Origin: an actinobacterium SCGC AAA015-D07
GTDB taxonomy: Bacteria > Actinomycetota > Acidimicrobiia > Actinomarinales > Actinomarinaceae
DNA length: 64,000 nt
Assembly: GCA_000384495.1 (NCBI GenBank)
Contig: ARQR01000001.1
Location: 1-64,000, forward strand
Direction: 5' to 3'
The notes beneath the pieces are model-generated. The model worked only from the letters and a program-made list of their open reading frames with translations. It did no database searches and was not told where the DNA came from. Below are positions 46,272 to 55,202 of the stretch, piece by piece. Made by a program: the position numbers and the translations under genes. Within the stretch, counting starts at the first letter, position 1; every line of letters starts with the position of its first letter.

Positions 46272-48256
46272 CAAAAATCATAGAACCAAAAAAACAAAGG
46301 AATATTTTTTCAAGACCCTCCTCTGAAGAAGGTGTGTGGAGCTGGATCACAACTGTTGATCATAAAAGGATTGGCATAATGTATGGTTATGCTGCATTTT
46401 TCTTTTTGCTAGTCGGTGGGCTTGAAGCTCTTTTATTAAGAATCCAGTTATCCCAACCAGATAACAACTTCTTGAGTGCTGCTGAATATAATGCAATGTT
46501 TACAATGCACGGAACAACAATGATATTTTTAGCAATCATGCCGATAAGTGCTGCATTTTTTAATTATCTTTTACCGTTACAAATTGGAGCAAGAGATGTG
46601 GCTTTCCCAAGACTAAATGCACTTTCTTTTTGGATATTTATTGCAGGTGGATTGTTTCTATACTCAACTTTTCTTTTTGGTACAGCCGGTGCTCCAGAAG
46701 GAGGTTATCTAGCTGAGGAAGTCAGTCGATTGGCTTCAGCACCTAATGGTGGCTGGTTTGGATACCAACCTAATGCAGGGCTTAAGTATTCACCTGGTAC
46801 CGCAATGGACTATTGGGCAATCGGACTTCAGATTCTAGGTATTGCATCCCTCGTTTCAGCATTTAATTTCATCACAACAATTCTTAACATGAGAACTAAA
46901 GGAATGAGATTAATGAGAATGCCAGTATTTACCTGGATGACATTTGCCGTTTCATTCCTTCTCGCTTTTTCTTTACCAATAATCGCAATTGCGTTATTTT
47001 TCGTGACATTTGATAGACAATTTGGGACAACTTTCTTTCTCACTGAAGGTGGTGGCGATCCAGTGTTATGGCAACATCTATTCTGGTTATTTGGACATCC
47101 AGAAGTTTATATTCTTATCCTTCCAGCTTTTGGGATAGTTTCAGAGGTCCTCCCAACTTTTTCAAGAAAACCATTATTTGGATATCCAGCAATAGTGTTT
47201 GCTGGATTTGGAATTGCATTTATTGGGTTTGGTGTCTGGGCACATCATATGTTTGCATCTGCAATTAGTCCTGTGGCACAGGCTGGATTTGGCCTATCAA
47301 CAATGATTATCGCAGTACCTACAGGGGTTAAAATATTTAATTGGCTTGGGACAATTTGGGGAGGAAGGCTAACTCTTAATACCCCAATGTTATTTGCATT
47401 AGGATTTATAGGCATGTTTGTAATTGGTGGCTTAAGTGGTGTTACACATTCAGTGGTGCCAGCAGATACACAACAAACAGATACATATTATATAGTTGCA
47501 CATTTCCACTATGTACTTTTTGGTGGTGCTCTTTTTGGAATTTTTTCAGGACTTTATTTCTGGTTTCCAAAAGTATGGGGAAGAATGTACAACGAGACAA
47601 TGGGGAAAATTCACTTTTGGCTAATGATTATTGGTTTTAACTTAACTTTTGGACCGATGCATTGGTTAGGACTACAGGGTCAAGTTAGAAGAACTTGGGT
47701 GTATGCTGAAGAAACTAATCTTGGATTTTGGAATCTAATTGTTACGATTGGTGCATTTATTCTAGCCATTGCAACTCTTGTATTTATGGCAAACTGGATA
47801 TATTCAAGAAGAAAAGGTGAGGTTGCTCCTTTTGATCCCTGGGACGCAAGAACAATTGAGTGGAGTATTCCTTCTCCTACTCCGGTGTGGAATTTTTCAA
47901 ACGCACCTGAAGTTAAATCCTTAGATGATTTTTGGCATCAAAAGTATGGAGAAGACGAGGATGGTAGAGCAGTAAGGAGAGAAGGTACGGATGAGTTGTT
48001 ACTACAACTTGAGGAAGAAGGACTGAATCCAAAAGAGGAAATACATCTTCCTAGCCCATCTTATTTTCCAGTAATTATGGCTTTTGGTCTTCCTTTTTTG
48101 GGATATGCAATAATTTACAAATCGATACCACTAGCATTGATTGGCGTAATTATGCTACTGATTGGTGGTTTCGGTTGGGGAACTGAGCCTCTAGAGGAAG
48201 AGTTTGAAAGCTCAGAAGAAGAGCCAGAATCTGGAGAGTCTAAAAACTATGAGTGA
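46268..48256 (+). CDS. ctaD: Cytochrome c oxidase subunit I
   Basis: Catalytic subunit with heme a, heme a3 and CuB. The 662-residue protein carries the low-spin heme ligand segment MHGTTMIFL, the CuB site WLFGHPEVYILILPAFG with the tyrosine-crosslinked His, and the HFHYVLFGG histidines. It is longer than the usual 530-580 because of a C-terminal extension of roughly 120 residues with two additional membrane helices and an acidic tail (EEEFESSEEEPESGES). It overlaps subunit II by 4 bases and subunit III by 8. Confidence 0.96.
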   Translation: MTKIIEPKKQRNIFSRPSSEEGVWSWITTVDHKRIGIMYGYAAFFFLLVGGLEALLLRIQLSQPDNNFLSAAEYNAMFTMHGTTMIFLAIMPISAAFFNYLLPLQIGARDVAFPRLNALSFWIFIAGGLFLYSTFLFGTAGAPEGGYLAEEVSRLASAPNGGWFGYQPNAGLKYSPGTAMDYWAIGLQILGIASLVSAFNFITTILNMRTKGMRLMRMPVFTWMTFAVSFLLAFSLPIIAIALFFVTFDRQFGTTFFLTEGGGDPVLWQHLFWLFGHPEVYILILPAFGIVSEVLPTFSRKPLFGYPAIVFAGFGIAFIGFGVWAHHMFASAISPVAQAGFGLSTMIIAVPTGVKIFNWLGTIWGGRLTLNTPMLFALGFIGMFVIGGLSGVTHSVVPADTQQTDTYYIVAHFHYVLFGGALFGIFSGLYFWFPKVWGRMYNETMGKIHFWLMIIGFNLTFGPMHWLGLQGQVRRTWVYAEETNLGFWNLIVTIGAFILAIATLVFMANWIYSRRKGEVAPFDPWDARTIEWSIPSPTPVWNFSNAPEVKSLDDFWHQKYGEDEDGRAVRREGTDELLLQLEEEGLNPKEEIHLPSPSYFPVIMAFGLPFLGYAIIYKSIPLALIGVIMLLIGGFGWGTEPLEEEFESSEEEPESGESKNYE

Positions 48257-48833
48257 TGCCCACGCTTATCCTCATGAACCAACTGGAGTTGAAACAAGAA
48301 AATTAGGGTTTTGGGTATTTTTATCAACCGAAATCTTATTTTTTGGAACCTTAATCACTACTTTTCTAATCTTTAAAGGTAGGGATTTTCCAGGTATCAA
48401 ATTAACTGATGTTTACGATATTCCATTTACATCTGTCAGTTCTTTCGTCTTGTTAATGAGCTCATTAACAATGGTCCTCGCGCACAACGCCCTTGAGACT
48501 AATGATCAAGAAAAAACTAGGGTTTGGTTACTTGCAACAGCTATGCTTGGTGCTGTTTTTTTAGCTGGCCAAATTTATGAGTTTACAGAGTTTTATCATA
48601 AGGGGTTTGAACTATCAACCAACATCTTTAGTTCAACTTTTTATGTTTTGACTGGCTTTCATGGACTTCATGTATTTATTGGTGTTGTTTTGTTACTAGC
48701 TTTATGGGGTATTGGACAAAGACAAAAAGGCCTGTCTTTAAATGAAGGTATGAATCTTGAATTTATTGCACTTTATTGGCACTTTGTTGACATTGTTTGG
48801 ATTGTGTTGTTTACGGTAGTCTATCTTATCTAA
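48249..48833 (+). CDS. ctaE: Cytochrome c oxidase subunit III
   Basis: A 194-residue membrane protein with five helices. ATG 48249 (MSDAHAYPHEPTG) was chosen because it gives the usual length and an 8-base overlap with ctaD, whereas the longer frame reaches back into ctaD. Family segments are LGFWVFLSTEILFFGTL, TGFHGLHVFIGV and the terminal YWHFVDIVWIVLFTVVYL. The stop overlaps the ctaF start by 1 base (TAATG). Confidence 0.94.
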   Translation: MSDAHAYPHEPTGVETRKLGFWVFLSTEILFFGTLITTFLIFKGRDFPGIKLTDVYDIPFTSVSSFVLLMSSLTMVLAHNALETNDQEKTRVWLLATAMLGAVFLAGQIYEFTEFYHKGFELSTNIFSSTFYVLTGFHGLHVFIGVVLLLALWGIGQRQKGLSLNEGMNLEFIALYWHFVDIVWIVLFTVVYLI

Positions 48834-49132
48834 TGTCAGAAACACATAAAGAACACCCCAGCCCAACAAAATATGTACAAATTGCAATTGTTCTAGCAAT
48901 ACTTACAGCAATAGAGGTTGCACTATATTACACAGAAGATATTGTTGGCGCTCTTGCACCACCATTATTGATTATTTTAGCTGTTGGGAAGTTTGTAATT
49001 GTGGTTGGTTGGTTTATGCACCTAAGATATGAAAATAGTTTGGTAAATAAATTTTTCGCAGGTGGAATGATTCTTGCTTTGATATTGTTTGCAATTGTAA
49101 TGATTGAGCGTGCTGTAGGTAATTTCTTTTAA
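48833..49132 (+). CDS. Cytochrome c oxidase subunit IV-like small subunit
   Basis: A 99-residue protein with three membrane helices (IAIVLAILTAIEVALYY, PPLLIILAVGKFVIVVGWFMH, FFAGGMILALILFAIVMI). ATG 48833 was chosen for its TAATG overlap with ctaE and a good match to the family start. It is the small subunit IV type that follows ctaE in many Gram-positive oxidase operons and assists assembly. Confidence 0.85.
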   Translation: MSETHKEHPSPTKYVQIAIVLAILTAIEVALYYTEDIVGALAPPLLIILAVGKFVIVVGWFMHLRYENSLVNKFFAGGMILALILFAIVMIERAVGNFF

Positions 49133-49133
49133 T

Positions 49134-49910
49134 ATGATTCTTGAATGGCATCCACATTTTGACGTATGGGCACTTATTATCTCATTAGTTATATTTTTTG
49201 AATACACAACCGATAACAATGAATTAAAAAAACCAAAGAGAAAATTTTGGTATTCTGGCTTGTTTATTCTCTGGCTCTTTACAGACTGGCCAATACATGA
49301 TATTGGAGAAAAGTATTTATTTTCAGTTCACTCTGTTGAGCATCTTGTACTGGCACTTGTTTCTCCCCCATTGCTTCTTCTTGGTCTACACAGTTCACAG
49401 AAAAAACTAATATCAATAAAACCTTTTATAAATCTACTTAAAATCACTAGTAAACCTGTAGTTGCTTTCTTTTTATTTAATTTTGTAATGGTAGGAATGC
49501 ATTGGAGTACAGTTGTTAACTTGATGGTCACTAATCATATATTCCATTTTTTTGTACATTCAATAATGTTGCTTGTATCACTTAACATGTGGGTCCCGGT
49601 TATTGGTTTCAGCGATGAAGTAAAAAGGTTAAGTTCAGCTGCAAGCATAGGATACCTGTTCTTACAATCATTATTACCGACAGTGCCTGCAAGTTTCTTA
49701 GCATTTGGTACCGAACCTCTATATTCAGCATATGTTGGCATTGATAACATATTTAATATTTCTACTTTGAATGACCAGGTTCTTGGTGGATTAATTTTGA
49801 AATTAGGTGGAGGAATAATTCTATGGGTATCAATATTAACAATTTGGATGAGATGGTACAAAACAGAAAAAACCTTTGATGACGTGGTTAGAAATGTCTC
49901 ATCAGACTAA
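49134..49910 (+). CDS. CtaG family cytochrome c oxidase assembly protein
   Basis: A 258-residue membrane protein with about seven helices. The TDWPIHDIGEKYLFSVHSVEHLVLAL segment (shown by IHDIGEKYLFSVHS and EHLVLA) holds the conserved His residues proposed to handle copper, and MHWSTVVNLMV is a second site. It fits the caa3_CtaG family, which inserts copper into oxidase. It starts 1 base after the subunit IV stop. Confidence 0.85.
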   Translation: MILEWHPHFDVWALIISLVIFFEYTTDNNELKKPKRKFWYSGLFILWLFTDWPIHDIGEKYLFSVHSVEHLVLALVSPPLLLLGLHSSQKKLISIKPFINLLKITSKPVVAFFLFNFVMVGMHWSTVVNLMVTNHIFHFFVHSIMLLVSLNMWVPVIGFSDEVKRLSSAASIGYLFLQSLLPTVPASFLAFGTEPLYSAYVGIDNIFNISTLNDQVLGGLILKLGGGIILWVSILTIWMRWYKTEKTFDDVVRNVSSD

Positions 49911-49926
49911 AATTTAAATAAATCCT

Positions 49927-51045
49927 ATGGACGAAAAATTAGTAGAACAAATAAGTACAGATACAGGTGTACCTCAAGAATTGGTTTCTCGTTCAGCACA
50001 AGCTAGAGCGCAAGCTAATGGAGTTGATGTTAACGCAATTCTCGCAAGTTGGTCCAGCGGAGAAGCTCCAGCAGTGAGTTCTGCTCCAGTAGAAACAGTT
50101 GTAGAAGAGGCTCCAGTAGAAACAGTTGTAGAAGAGGCTCCAGTAGAAACAGTTGTAGAAGAGGCTCCAGTAGAAACAGTTGTAGAAGAGGCTCCAGTAG
50201 AAACAGTTCTTAGTTATGTTGATGAAAATATTTCCCCACCAGCTCAACTCTCAGTTAAGATTTTTAGAGCTTTACAGTACGGAACAGTTTTTGGAATCGT
50301 TGCTGGGTTTATTCAGGCGTTTATAGTAAGTTCATATCTTTATGAGGGTCTAATTCTTGAGTCTGAAACTCTAAATTTAATTGCAAACTATACGCCTACT
50401 CAGTACATTTTGAATATTGCTTTAACTACAACTTTTTTTGCTGTAATAAGTTCAATAAACTTAAAAAAAATTCTAGAAAAAAATTATGAAGGTTTTGGAA
50501 TTCTTACAAATGACAGGGAGTCGTTATTTCTTGGAGTTGGCCTTGGTTTAATATTTGGTTCTTCAATTGGATTTGTAATAACTTCAGATATTGGTGTAAC
50601 GATTGAAGCAATACTTGAAGACGACGTTACGACCTATCTAATTCCAGTAATTGCATCTTTTTGGAGGATTGTATTGTTTTCAACTGTCTCTCAAGCAATA
50701 ATTGCTTCAATCGTGATCGTCCTTGGTATACCTAAAGGTTTGGACATATATGAGCTGAAAGAGGCAAATGTAATTAGAAATAGAGTGACTGGATCTATTG
50801 TAATTCCGTTGGGCGCAATTTTATTTGGTGGTGTAATATCAGTTTTAATTTCTCAAGTATTTATTAATTTTCACGATTATGCACCTTTATTTGCTCTTAT
50901 AATATCTGCGGCAATTTTACTATTTGCTTCAGTGATGAGTTCTGCGCCAAAGATTAAAATTACTAGAAACGAAGTGCTTATCGCTGCAGCAGGGGTTATC
51001 ACATTAACTGTAATAATTGCTAGTGTGGCTGCGAGTCAGAATTAA
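49927..51045 (+). CDS. Membrane protein with N-terminal acidic repeat, unknown function
   Basis: I do not recognise this 372-residue protein. Residues 1-45 form a helical region (VSRSAQARAQANGVDVNAIL) that might be a small binding domain. Residues 53-94 are a perfect tandem repeat of nine residues (APVETVVEE), and the rest has about seven hydrophobic helices. The N-terminus is cytoplasmic or extracellular depending on topology, which cannot be decided. The gene follows the oxidase operon 16 bases after the ctaG-like gene, so it may assist or regulate the oxidase. That is inference from position only. Confidence 0.65.
   Translation: MDEKLVEQISTDTGVPQELVSRSAQARAQANGVDVNAILASWSSGEAPAVSSAPVETVVEEAPVETVVEEAPVETVVEEAPVETVVEEAPVETVLSYVDENISPPAQLSVKIFRALQYGTVFGIVAGFIQAFIVSSYLYEGLILESETLNLIANYTPTQYILNIALTTTFFAVISSINLKKILEKNYEGFGILTNDRESLFLGVGLGLIFGSSIGFVITSDIGVTIEAILEDDVTTYLIPVIASFWRIVLFSTVSQAIIASIVIVLGIPKGLDIYELKEANVIRNRVTGSIVIPLGAILFGGVISVLISQVFINFHDYAPLFALIISAAILLFASVMSSAPKIKITRNEVLIAAAGVITLTVIIASVAASQN
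50083..50208 (+). repeat. 27-bp tandem repeat, 4.7 identical copies, in frame
   Basis: Four full copies of a 27-base unit (start 50083, 50110, 50137, 50164) and 18 bases of a fifth (50191) are identical at every base. Each encodes APVETVVEE. Base identity, not merely protein identity, indicates recent slippage expansion, so copy number may vary among strains. Confidence 0.95.
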
Positions 51046-51110
51046 TTTAACAAAAATCGAATACATTATTTTCGAATGACTGCTATATTGTTTTCATGCT
51101 AAATTTAAAC

Positions 51111-51193
51111 GTGTCAAGAGTAGTGGTGATTTATACATAATCAGCCCTGTCTTATGCGTTTGATGGACCGGGCAAATAGCCCGGATTTTTTTT
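51111..51193 (+). promoter_or_regulatory. Attenuator-like leader upstream of the small ORF and aceA
   Basis: Candidate cis-regulatory RNA. TGTCAA (51112-51117) can pair with TTGATG (51160-51165), and TGATT/AATCA (51127-51131 with 51139-51143) forms an inner hairpin. GCCC-T-GTC (51144-51151) can pair with GAC-C-GGGC (51166-51173), which competes with the terminator hairpin at 51168-51184 for the same GGGC. The alternative pairing is the hallmark of an attenuator or riboswitch. I do not recognise a known riboswitch class. A 13-codon reading frame starts at ATG 51154 and its stop lies next to the following ribosome site. Confidence 0.45.
51168..51193 (+). terminator. Intrinsic terminator before the small ORF
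   Basis: A perfect 6-bp GC hairpin (CCGGGC / GCCCGG) with loop AAATA is followed by A and eight T. It lies only 13 bases before the ATG of the next gene, so it is positioned to control read-through into the aceA operon and may also end the upstream gene. Confidence 0.85.
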
Positions 51194-51205
51194 GAAAGGA
51201 AAAAA

Positions 51206-51430
51206 ATGATTGACGAGAATACATTTTACGATGAAGAATATTACGAAAAAGACGATGAAAAGAATTCTTCAAAATTTGTGAATAATTTTCTTTCTTTTGA
51301 AGATAAAATTTTTAGGGCTCCTTACAACTTTTTGAAAAAAATAGGAATTGTACAAACTTATCGAAATGTTGCAAAAAAATTAAAACAAACAAAAGATGAC
51401 ATTTACGAAAGTTTTTATGATGGAGAATAA
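51206..51430 (+). CDS. Small acidic protein of unknown function ahead of aceA
   Basis: A 74-residue protein ([20 protein letters not shown] at the N-terminus) with an acidic, tyrosine-rich head and a lysine-rich amphipathic tail. A strong ribosome binding site (GAAAGGA) lies 5 bases before the ATG, directly after the terminator hairpin. Its stop overlaps the start of aceA by 14 bases, which suggests coupled translation. I know no family. It may be a real small protein or a leader ORF that controls aceA. Confidence 0.6.
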   Translation: MIDENTFYDEEYYEKDDEKNSSKFVNNFLSFEDKIFRAPYNFLKKIGIVQTYRNVAKKLKQTKDDIYESFYDGE

Positions 51431-52703
51431 AAATCATTTGGATCCCTCTTTACTGATTGAAGAATGGGAAACAAACCCCAGGTGGAAAGATACAAAGCGT
51501 AACTTTTCTGCTGAAGATGTTGTTTCGTTAAGAAATTCCATTCAAATTGAGTATTCCCTGTCTCAAAATGGTTCAACAAATTTATGGAACTTACTCAATC
51601 GTAAAGATGAGTGGGTTTCAGCTTTAGGCGCATTATCAGGCAATCAAGCAGTGCAGATGGCAAAAGCTGGGCTTGAAGCAATTTATTTAAGTGGTTGGCA
51701 GGTTGCAGCTGACTCAAACCTTGGAGATACAACTTACCCTGATCAATCATTATATCCAAGCAATAGTGCACCCAATCTTGCCAAAAAAATAAATAATGCT
51801 TTATTAAGAGCTGAGCAAGTTGATAAAACTGACGGTATCGATTCTACAAATTATATTGTTCCAATTGTTGCAGATGGAGAAGCAGGTTTTGGTGGAGCAT
51901 TAAATGTATTTGAACTTACTAAAAAATTCATTGAAGCTGGTGTTGCTGCGGTTCATTTTGAAGATCAGCTTGCCGCAGAAAAAAAATGTGGACATATGGG
52001 TGGAAAAGTCTTAGTCCCTACTAGTCAGCATATTCGAACATTAACATCTGCTAGACTAGCAGCCGATACTCTTGGTGTTCCACTTGTAATCATCGCAAGA
52101 ACTGATGCTTTAGGTGCAAATTTACTAACAAGTGACATCGATAAAATTGATGCAGAGTTTGTTACTGGAGAAAGAACAGCAGAAGGATTTTACAGAGTAA
52201 ATAATGGTCCAGATGCAGCTATCTCAAGAGCACTTTCTTATGCTCCTTATTCTGATTTGGTTTGGTGTGAAACTGGAAAACCTGACCTCGGTTTTGCAAA
52301 GGATTTTGCAGATGCAATTCATGAGAAGTATCCAAACAAGCTTATGGCTTATAATTGTTCTCCATCTTTTAATTGGAAAGCCTCTTTAAATGAAAAAGAA
52401 ATAGAAACATTTCAAGAGCAATTAAATTCATTTGGTTACAAATTTCAGTTCATCACATTGGCAGGGTTTCATGCCTTAAACACATCAATGTTTGAACTAG
52501 CTTCAAATTACAAAGGTGGAAATATGTCATCTTATGTAGAGCTTCAGGAGAAAGAATTCTCACTTGAAGAAAAAGGGTTTACGTCAGTAAAACACCAGAG
52601 AGAAGTTGGAGCTGGTTATTTTGATAAAGTATCAACAATTATTTCTGGAGGAGATGCCTCAACATTAGCACTAGAGGGGTCCACTGAAGAAGAACAGTTT
52701 TAA
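51417..52703 (+). CDS. aceA: Isocitrate lyase
   Basis: Splits isocitrate to glyoxylate and succinate, the first glyoxylate-shunt enzyme. I chose ATG 51417 (or 51420) over an upstream frame start, because this start gives a 428-residue protein of normal size. The catalytic loop is [14 protein letters not shown] with the active Cys. [11 protein letters not shown] and LVIIARTDA are the other metal and substrate motifs. Its end overlaps the aceB start by 1 base. The preceding leader suggests regulation by attenuation. Confidence 0.95.
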   Translation: MMENKNHLDPSLLIEEWETNPRWKDTKRNFSAEDVVSLRNSIQIEYSLSQNGSTNLWNLLNRKDEWVSALGALSGNQAVQMAKAGLEAIYLSGWQVAADSNLGDTTYPDQSLYPSNSAPNLAKKINNALLRAEQVDKTDGIDSTNYIVPIVADGEAGFGGALNVFELTKKFIEAGVAAVHFEDQLAAEKKCGHMGGKVLVPTSQHIRTLTSARLAADTLGVPLVIIARTDALGANLLTSDIDKIDAEFVTGERTAEGFYRVNNGPDAAISRALSYAPYSDLVWCETGKPDLGFAKDFADAIHEKYPNKLMAYNCSPSFNWKASLNEKEIETFQEQLNSFGYKFQFITLAGFHALNTSMFELASNYKGGNMSSYVELQEKEFSLEEKGFTSVKHQREVGAGYFDKVSTIISGGDASTLALEGSTEEEQF

Positions 52704-54274
52704 TGATCGATATTAATTCTGAAAAAAAAAGTCATTATCAAAATATATTGTCGGATGAAGCTATTAGTTTTCTAGAAAAAGTCTGTTCAACTTTTGAGAA
52801 TACCCGTCAAGAAATTCTAAAAAATAGGGTAAAAATGCAAAATGATATTTCATCTGGCAAAAGACTTTCTTTCCCAAAAGACAAAAAAATAAGAGAAGAC
52901 AATTGGAAGGTTACAGCACCCCCAGCAGATGTGGCAAATAGAAATGTAGAAATTACTGGACCAGTGGATAGAAAAATGATTATAAATGCATTGAATTCTG
53001 GAGCTGATGTATTCATGGCAGATTTTGAAGATTCAACTTCCCCTACATGGAAAAATATTATGGATGGCCAAGTCAATTTACTTGATGCTAATCTTAGAGA
53101 CCTTGAATTTGTGGATCCAAAAAATGAGAAAACATACTCTTTAAGCCCAGAAAGTAACACAAGTCTCTTTGTAAGGCCAAGAGGCCTACACCTTGATGAC
53201 AAAAATGTATTACTAAATGGCGCCCCTGTATCAGGAGCATTTTTAGATTTTGCTTTATATACATTTCACAATGCAAAATTGAGATTAGAAAACGGGATAG
53301 GTACATATTTTTACATTCCAAAGCTTGAAAATAGTTTAGAGTCACAACTTTGGGATGATATCTTTTCTTTTTCTGAAGATGAACTGAGTTTGCCTAGAGG
53401 AACTTTGCGGGCAACTGTACTCCTAGAGACAATATCAGCATCTTTTGAAATTGAGGAGATTCTTTACTCATTAAAAGAGCATTCTTTAGGAATGAATGCA
53501 GGCCGATGGGATTATATTTTTAGCGCGATCAAAAAACATAGGGACTTACCAGAAATAAATTTTCCAGATAGATCACAAATTACCATGACTGTACCATTTA
53601 TGAAAGCATACACTGAATTGCTTGTACAGAGCTGTCATAAAAGAGGTGCTCATGCAATAGGGGGTATGTCTGCGTTTATACCAAATAGAAGAGATCCTGA
53701 AATTACAGAAAAAGCTATAGATCAAGTGAAAAAAGATAAAGAACGTGAAGTAACTATGGGTTTTGATGGCTCTTGGGTAGCACATCCAGATTTAGTACAA
53801 GTATGTAAAAATGTATTCAAAGATTCCTTAGGCGCTAAGGAAAACCAAATTGATTTTATACCCAATGAACCAGTTATATCTGAAGACATGCTGCAAGATT
53901 TTAATATCCCTGGAGCAACAATTACCGAAGAAGGTATTAGAACTAATATACGTGTTGGTATCTTGTATGTTCAATCATGGCTTTTGGGACAGGGAGCCGC
54001 TGCATTATTTAATCTAATGGAGGATGCTGCAACAGCTGAAATCTCTAGATCTCAATTATGGCAGTGGCTTAAGAATGAAGCAAAAACAGACGTAAACAAA
54101 AGTATTGATAAAAGTTTTGTAACCGAGCTAATCGAAGATGAAGTAAATAAAATAAAAGAAATTCAAAAAAATTCAGAAATGCTAAGTGAAGCGGTAACAT
54201 TATTTAGCGATCTTATTTTTGATGAATATTTTGAAGAATTTTTAACATTACCAGCTTATAATTTGATAGATTAG
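52703..54274 (+). CDS. aceB: Malate synthase A
   Basis: Condenses glyoxylate and acetyl-CoA to malate, the second shunt step. The 523-residue isoform A protein has DVFMADFEDSTSPTW near residue 113, VRPRGLH with the catalytic Arg, and the C-terminal LWQWLKNEAKT segment. The Asp base region is seen as VGILYVQSWLLGQGAAALFNLMEDAATAEISR, cited here as GILYVQSWL and MEDAATAEISR. It is coupled to aceA by a TAATG overlap. Confidence 0.96.
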   Translation: MIDINSEKKSHYQNILSDEAISFLEKVCSTFENTRQEILKNRVKMQNDISSGKRLSFPKDKKIREDNWKVTAPPADVANRNVEITGPVDRKMIINALNSGADVFMADFEDSTSPTWKNIMDGQVNLLDANLRDLEFVDPKNEKTYSLSPESNTSLFVRPRGLHLDDKNVLLNGAPVSGAFLDFALYTFHNAKLRLENGIGTYFYIPKLENSLESQLWDDIFSFSEDELSLPRGTLRATVLLETISASFEIEEILYSLKEHSLGMNAGRWDYIFSAIKKHRDLPEINFPDRSQITMTVPFMKAYTELLVQSCHKRGAHAIGGMSAFIPNRRDPEITEKAIDQVKKDKEREVTMGFDGSWVAHPDLVQVCKNVFKDSLGAKENQIDFIPNEPVISEDMLQDFNIPGATITEEGIRTNIRVGILYVQSWLLGQGAAALFNLMEDAATAEISRSQLWQWLKNEAKTDVNKSIDKSFVTELIEDEVNKIKEIQKNSEMLSEAVTLFSDLIFDEYFEEFLTLPAYNLID

Positions 54275-54277
54275 ATT

Positions 54278-55126
54278 ATGTCATTTTTTAAAGATAAAAC
54301 AATAATTATGAGTGGAGGGTCAAGAGGTGTTGGCCTTGAAATAGCAAAAGCACTTGGTAAAGATGGAGCAAACATTGCTATACTCGCAAAAACAACTGAG
54401 CCTCATCCTACGCTTCCAGGAACAATTTATACAGCCGCAGAAGAGATTGAGTCAGTTGGTGGCAAAGCTTTGCCTATCGTTTGTGATATAAGATTTGAAG
54501 AACAAGTAGAAAGCGCCGTCAATGAAGCTGTTGAAAACTTTGGTGGAATAGATATTTGTGTAAATAATGCAAGTGCCATTCATCTAACTGATACAGTAAA
54601 TACTCCAATGAAAAGATATGACTTAATGCATGGAATTAATGTAAGAGGGACGTTCTTGTTAAGTCAAAAAACAATTCCTCATTTAAAAAATGGAAAAAAC
54701 CCACACATCCTTACACTTTCCCCGCCTTTGAACTTTGATAGAAAATGGTTTGGAATGACATTAGCTTACACAACTGCAAAATACGGTATGACATTAATAG
54801 CTCATGGATTAGCAGAAGAACTTGGTAAATTTGGAATCGCATCAAATTGTCTATGGCCAAGAACTTCATTAGATACAGCTGCTGTAAGGAATGTAATTGG
54901 GGCAGAACTTGTTAAAGGATCAAGAAAACCTTCTATATATGCTGATGCTGCATACGCCGTCTTAAAGAGAGATTCATCATCATGCACCGGAAACTTCTTT
55001 TTAGACCAAGATGTTCTTGAAGAAGAAGGTATCACAGATTTTGATCAATATGCAGTAGATCCAGACGCAACTTTAGTTTCAGATTTTTTTGTTGATGATA
55101 ATCCTGAAGACTGGCTACAAGCTTAA
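54278..55126 (+). CDS. Short-chain dehydrogenase/reductase, HSDL2-like
   Basis: A 282-residue NAD(P)-dependent oxidoreductase. The nucleotide motif is SGGSRGVGLEIAKAL, the NNAS motif is CVNNASAIHL, and the catalytic Tyr-Lys are in YTTAKYG. The insert EPHPTLPGTIYTAAEEIE resembles HSDL2-like enzymes. It follows aceB by 3 bases, so it may act with acetate or fatty-acid derived acyl metabolism. The substrate is unknown. Confidence 0.87.
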   Translation: MSFFKDKTIIMSGGSRGVGLEIAKALGKDGANIAILAKTTEPHPTLPGTIYTAAEEIESVGGKALPIVCDIRFEEQVESAVNEAVENFGGIDICVNNASAIHLTDTVNTPMKRYDLMHGINVRGTFLLSQKTIPHLKNGKNPHILTLSPPLNFDRKWFGMTLAYTTAKYGMTLIAHGLAEELGKFGIASNCLWPRTSLDTAAVRNVIGAELVKGSRKPSIYADAAYAVLKRDSSSCTGNFFLDQDVLEEEGITDFDQYAVDPDATLVSDFFVDDNPEDWLQA

Positions 55127-55202
55127 TCACAACAAAAGTCTATTAATTCTTTCATCCATTAAATTCAGTGAGTGAAAAAATTGTTTGTTTTCAATAATCT
55201 AA

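Noticed and set aside
50083..50208. Direct repeats as a CRISPR array
   Set aside because: Copies are adjacent with no spacers, and the array is in frame within a gene.
49993..50247. Minus-strand ORF with repeated NCFYWSLFY
   Set aside because: It is the mirror of the 27-bp coding repeat in the plus-strand membrane protein; it has no ribosome site and the repeat is in frame on the plus strand.
51057..51075. LexA-type box (TCGAA-n9-TTCGA)
   Set aside because: Half sites are too far apart for the actinobacterial CGAAC-n4-GTTCG site and no SOS gene follows.
51111..51193. SAM-I riboswitch from the TCAAGAG stretch
   Set aside because: The conserved GGCAACC and other core parts are missing, and the downstream genes are not sulfur genes.
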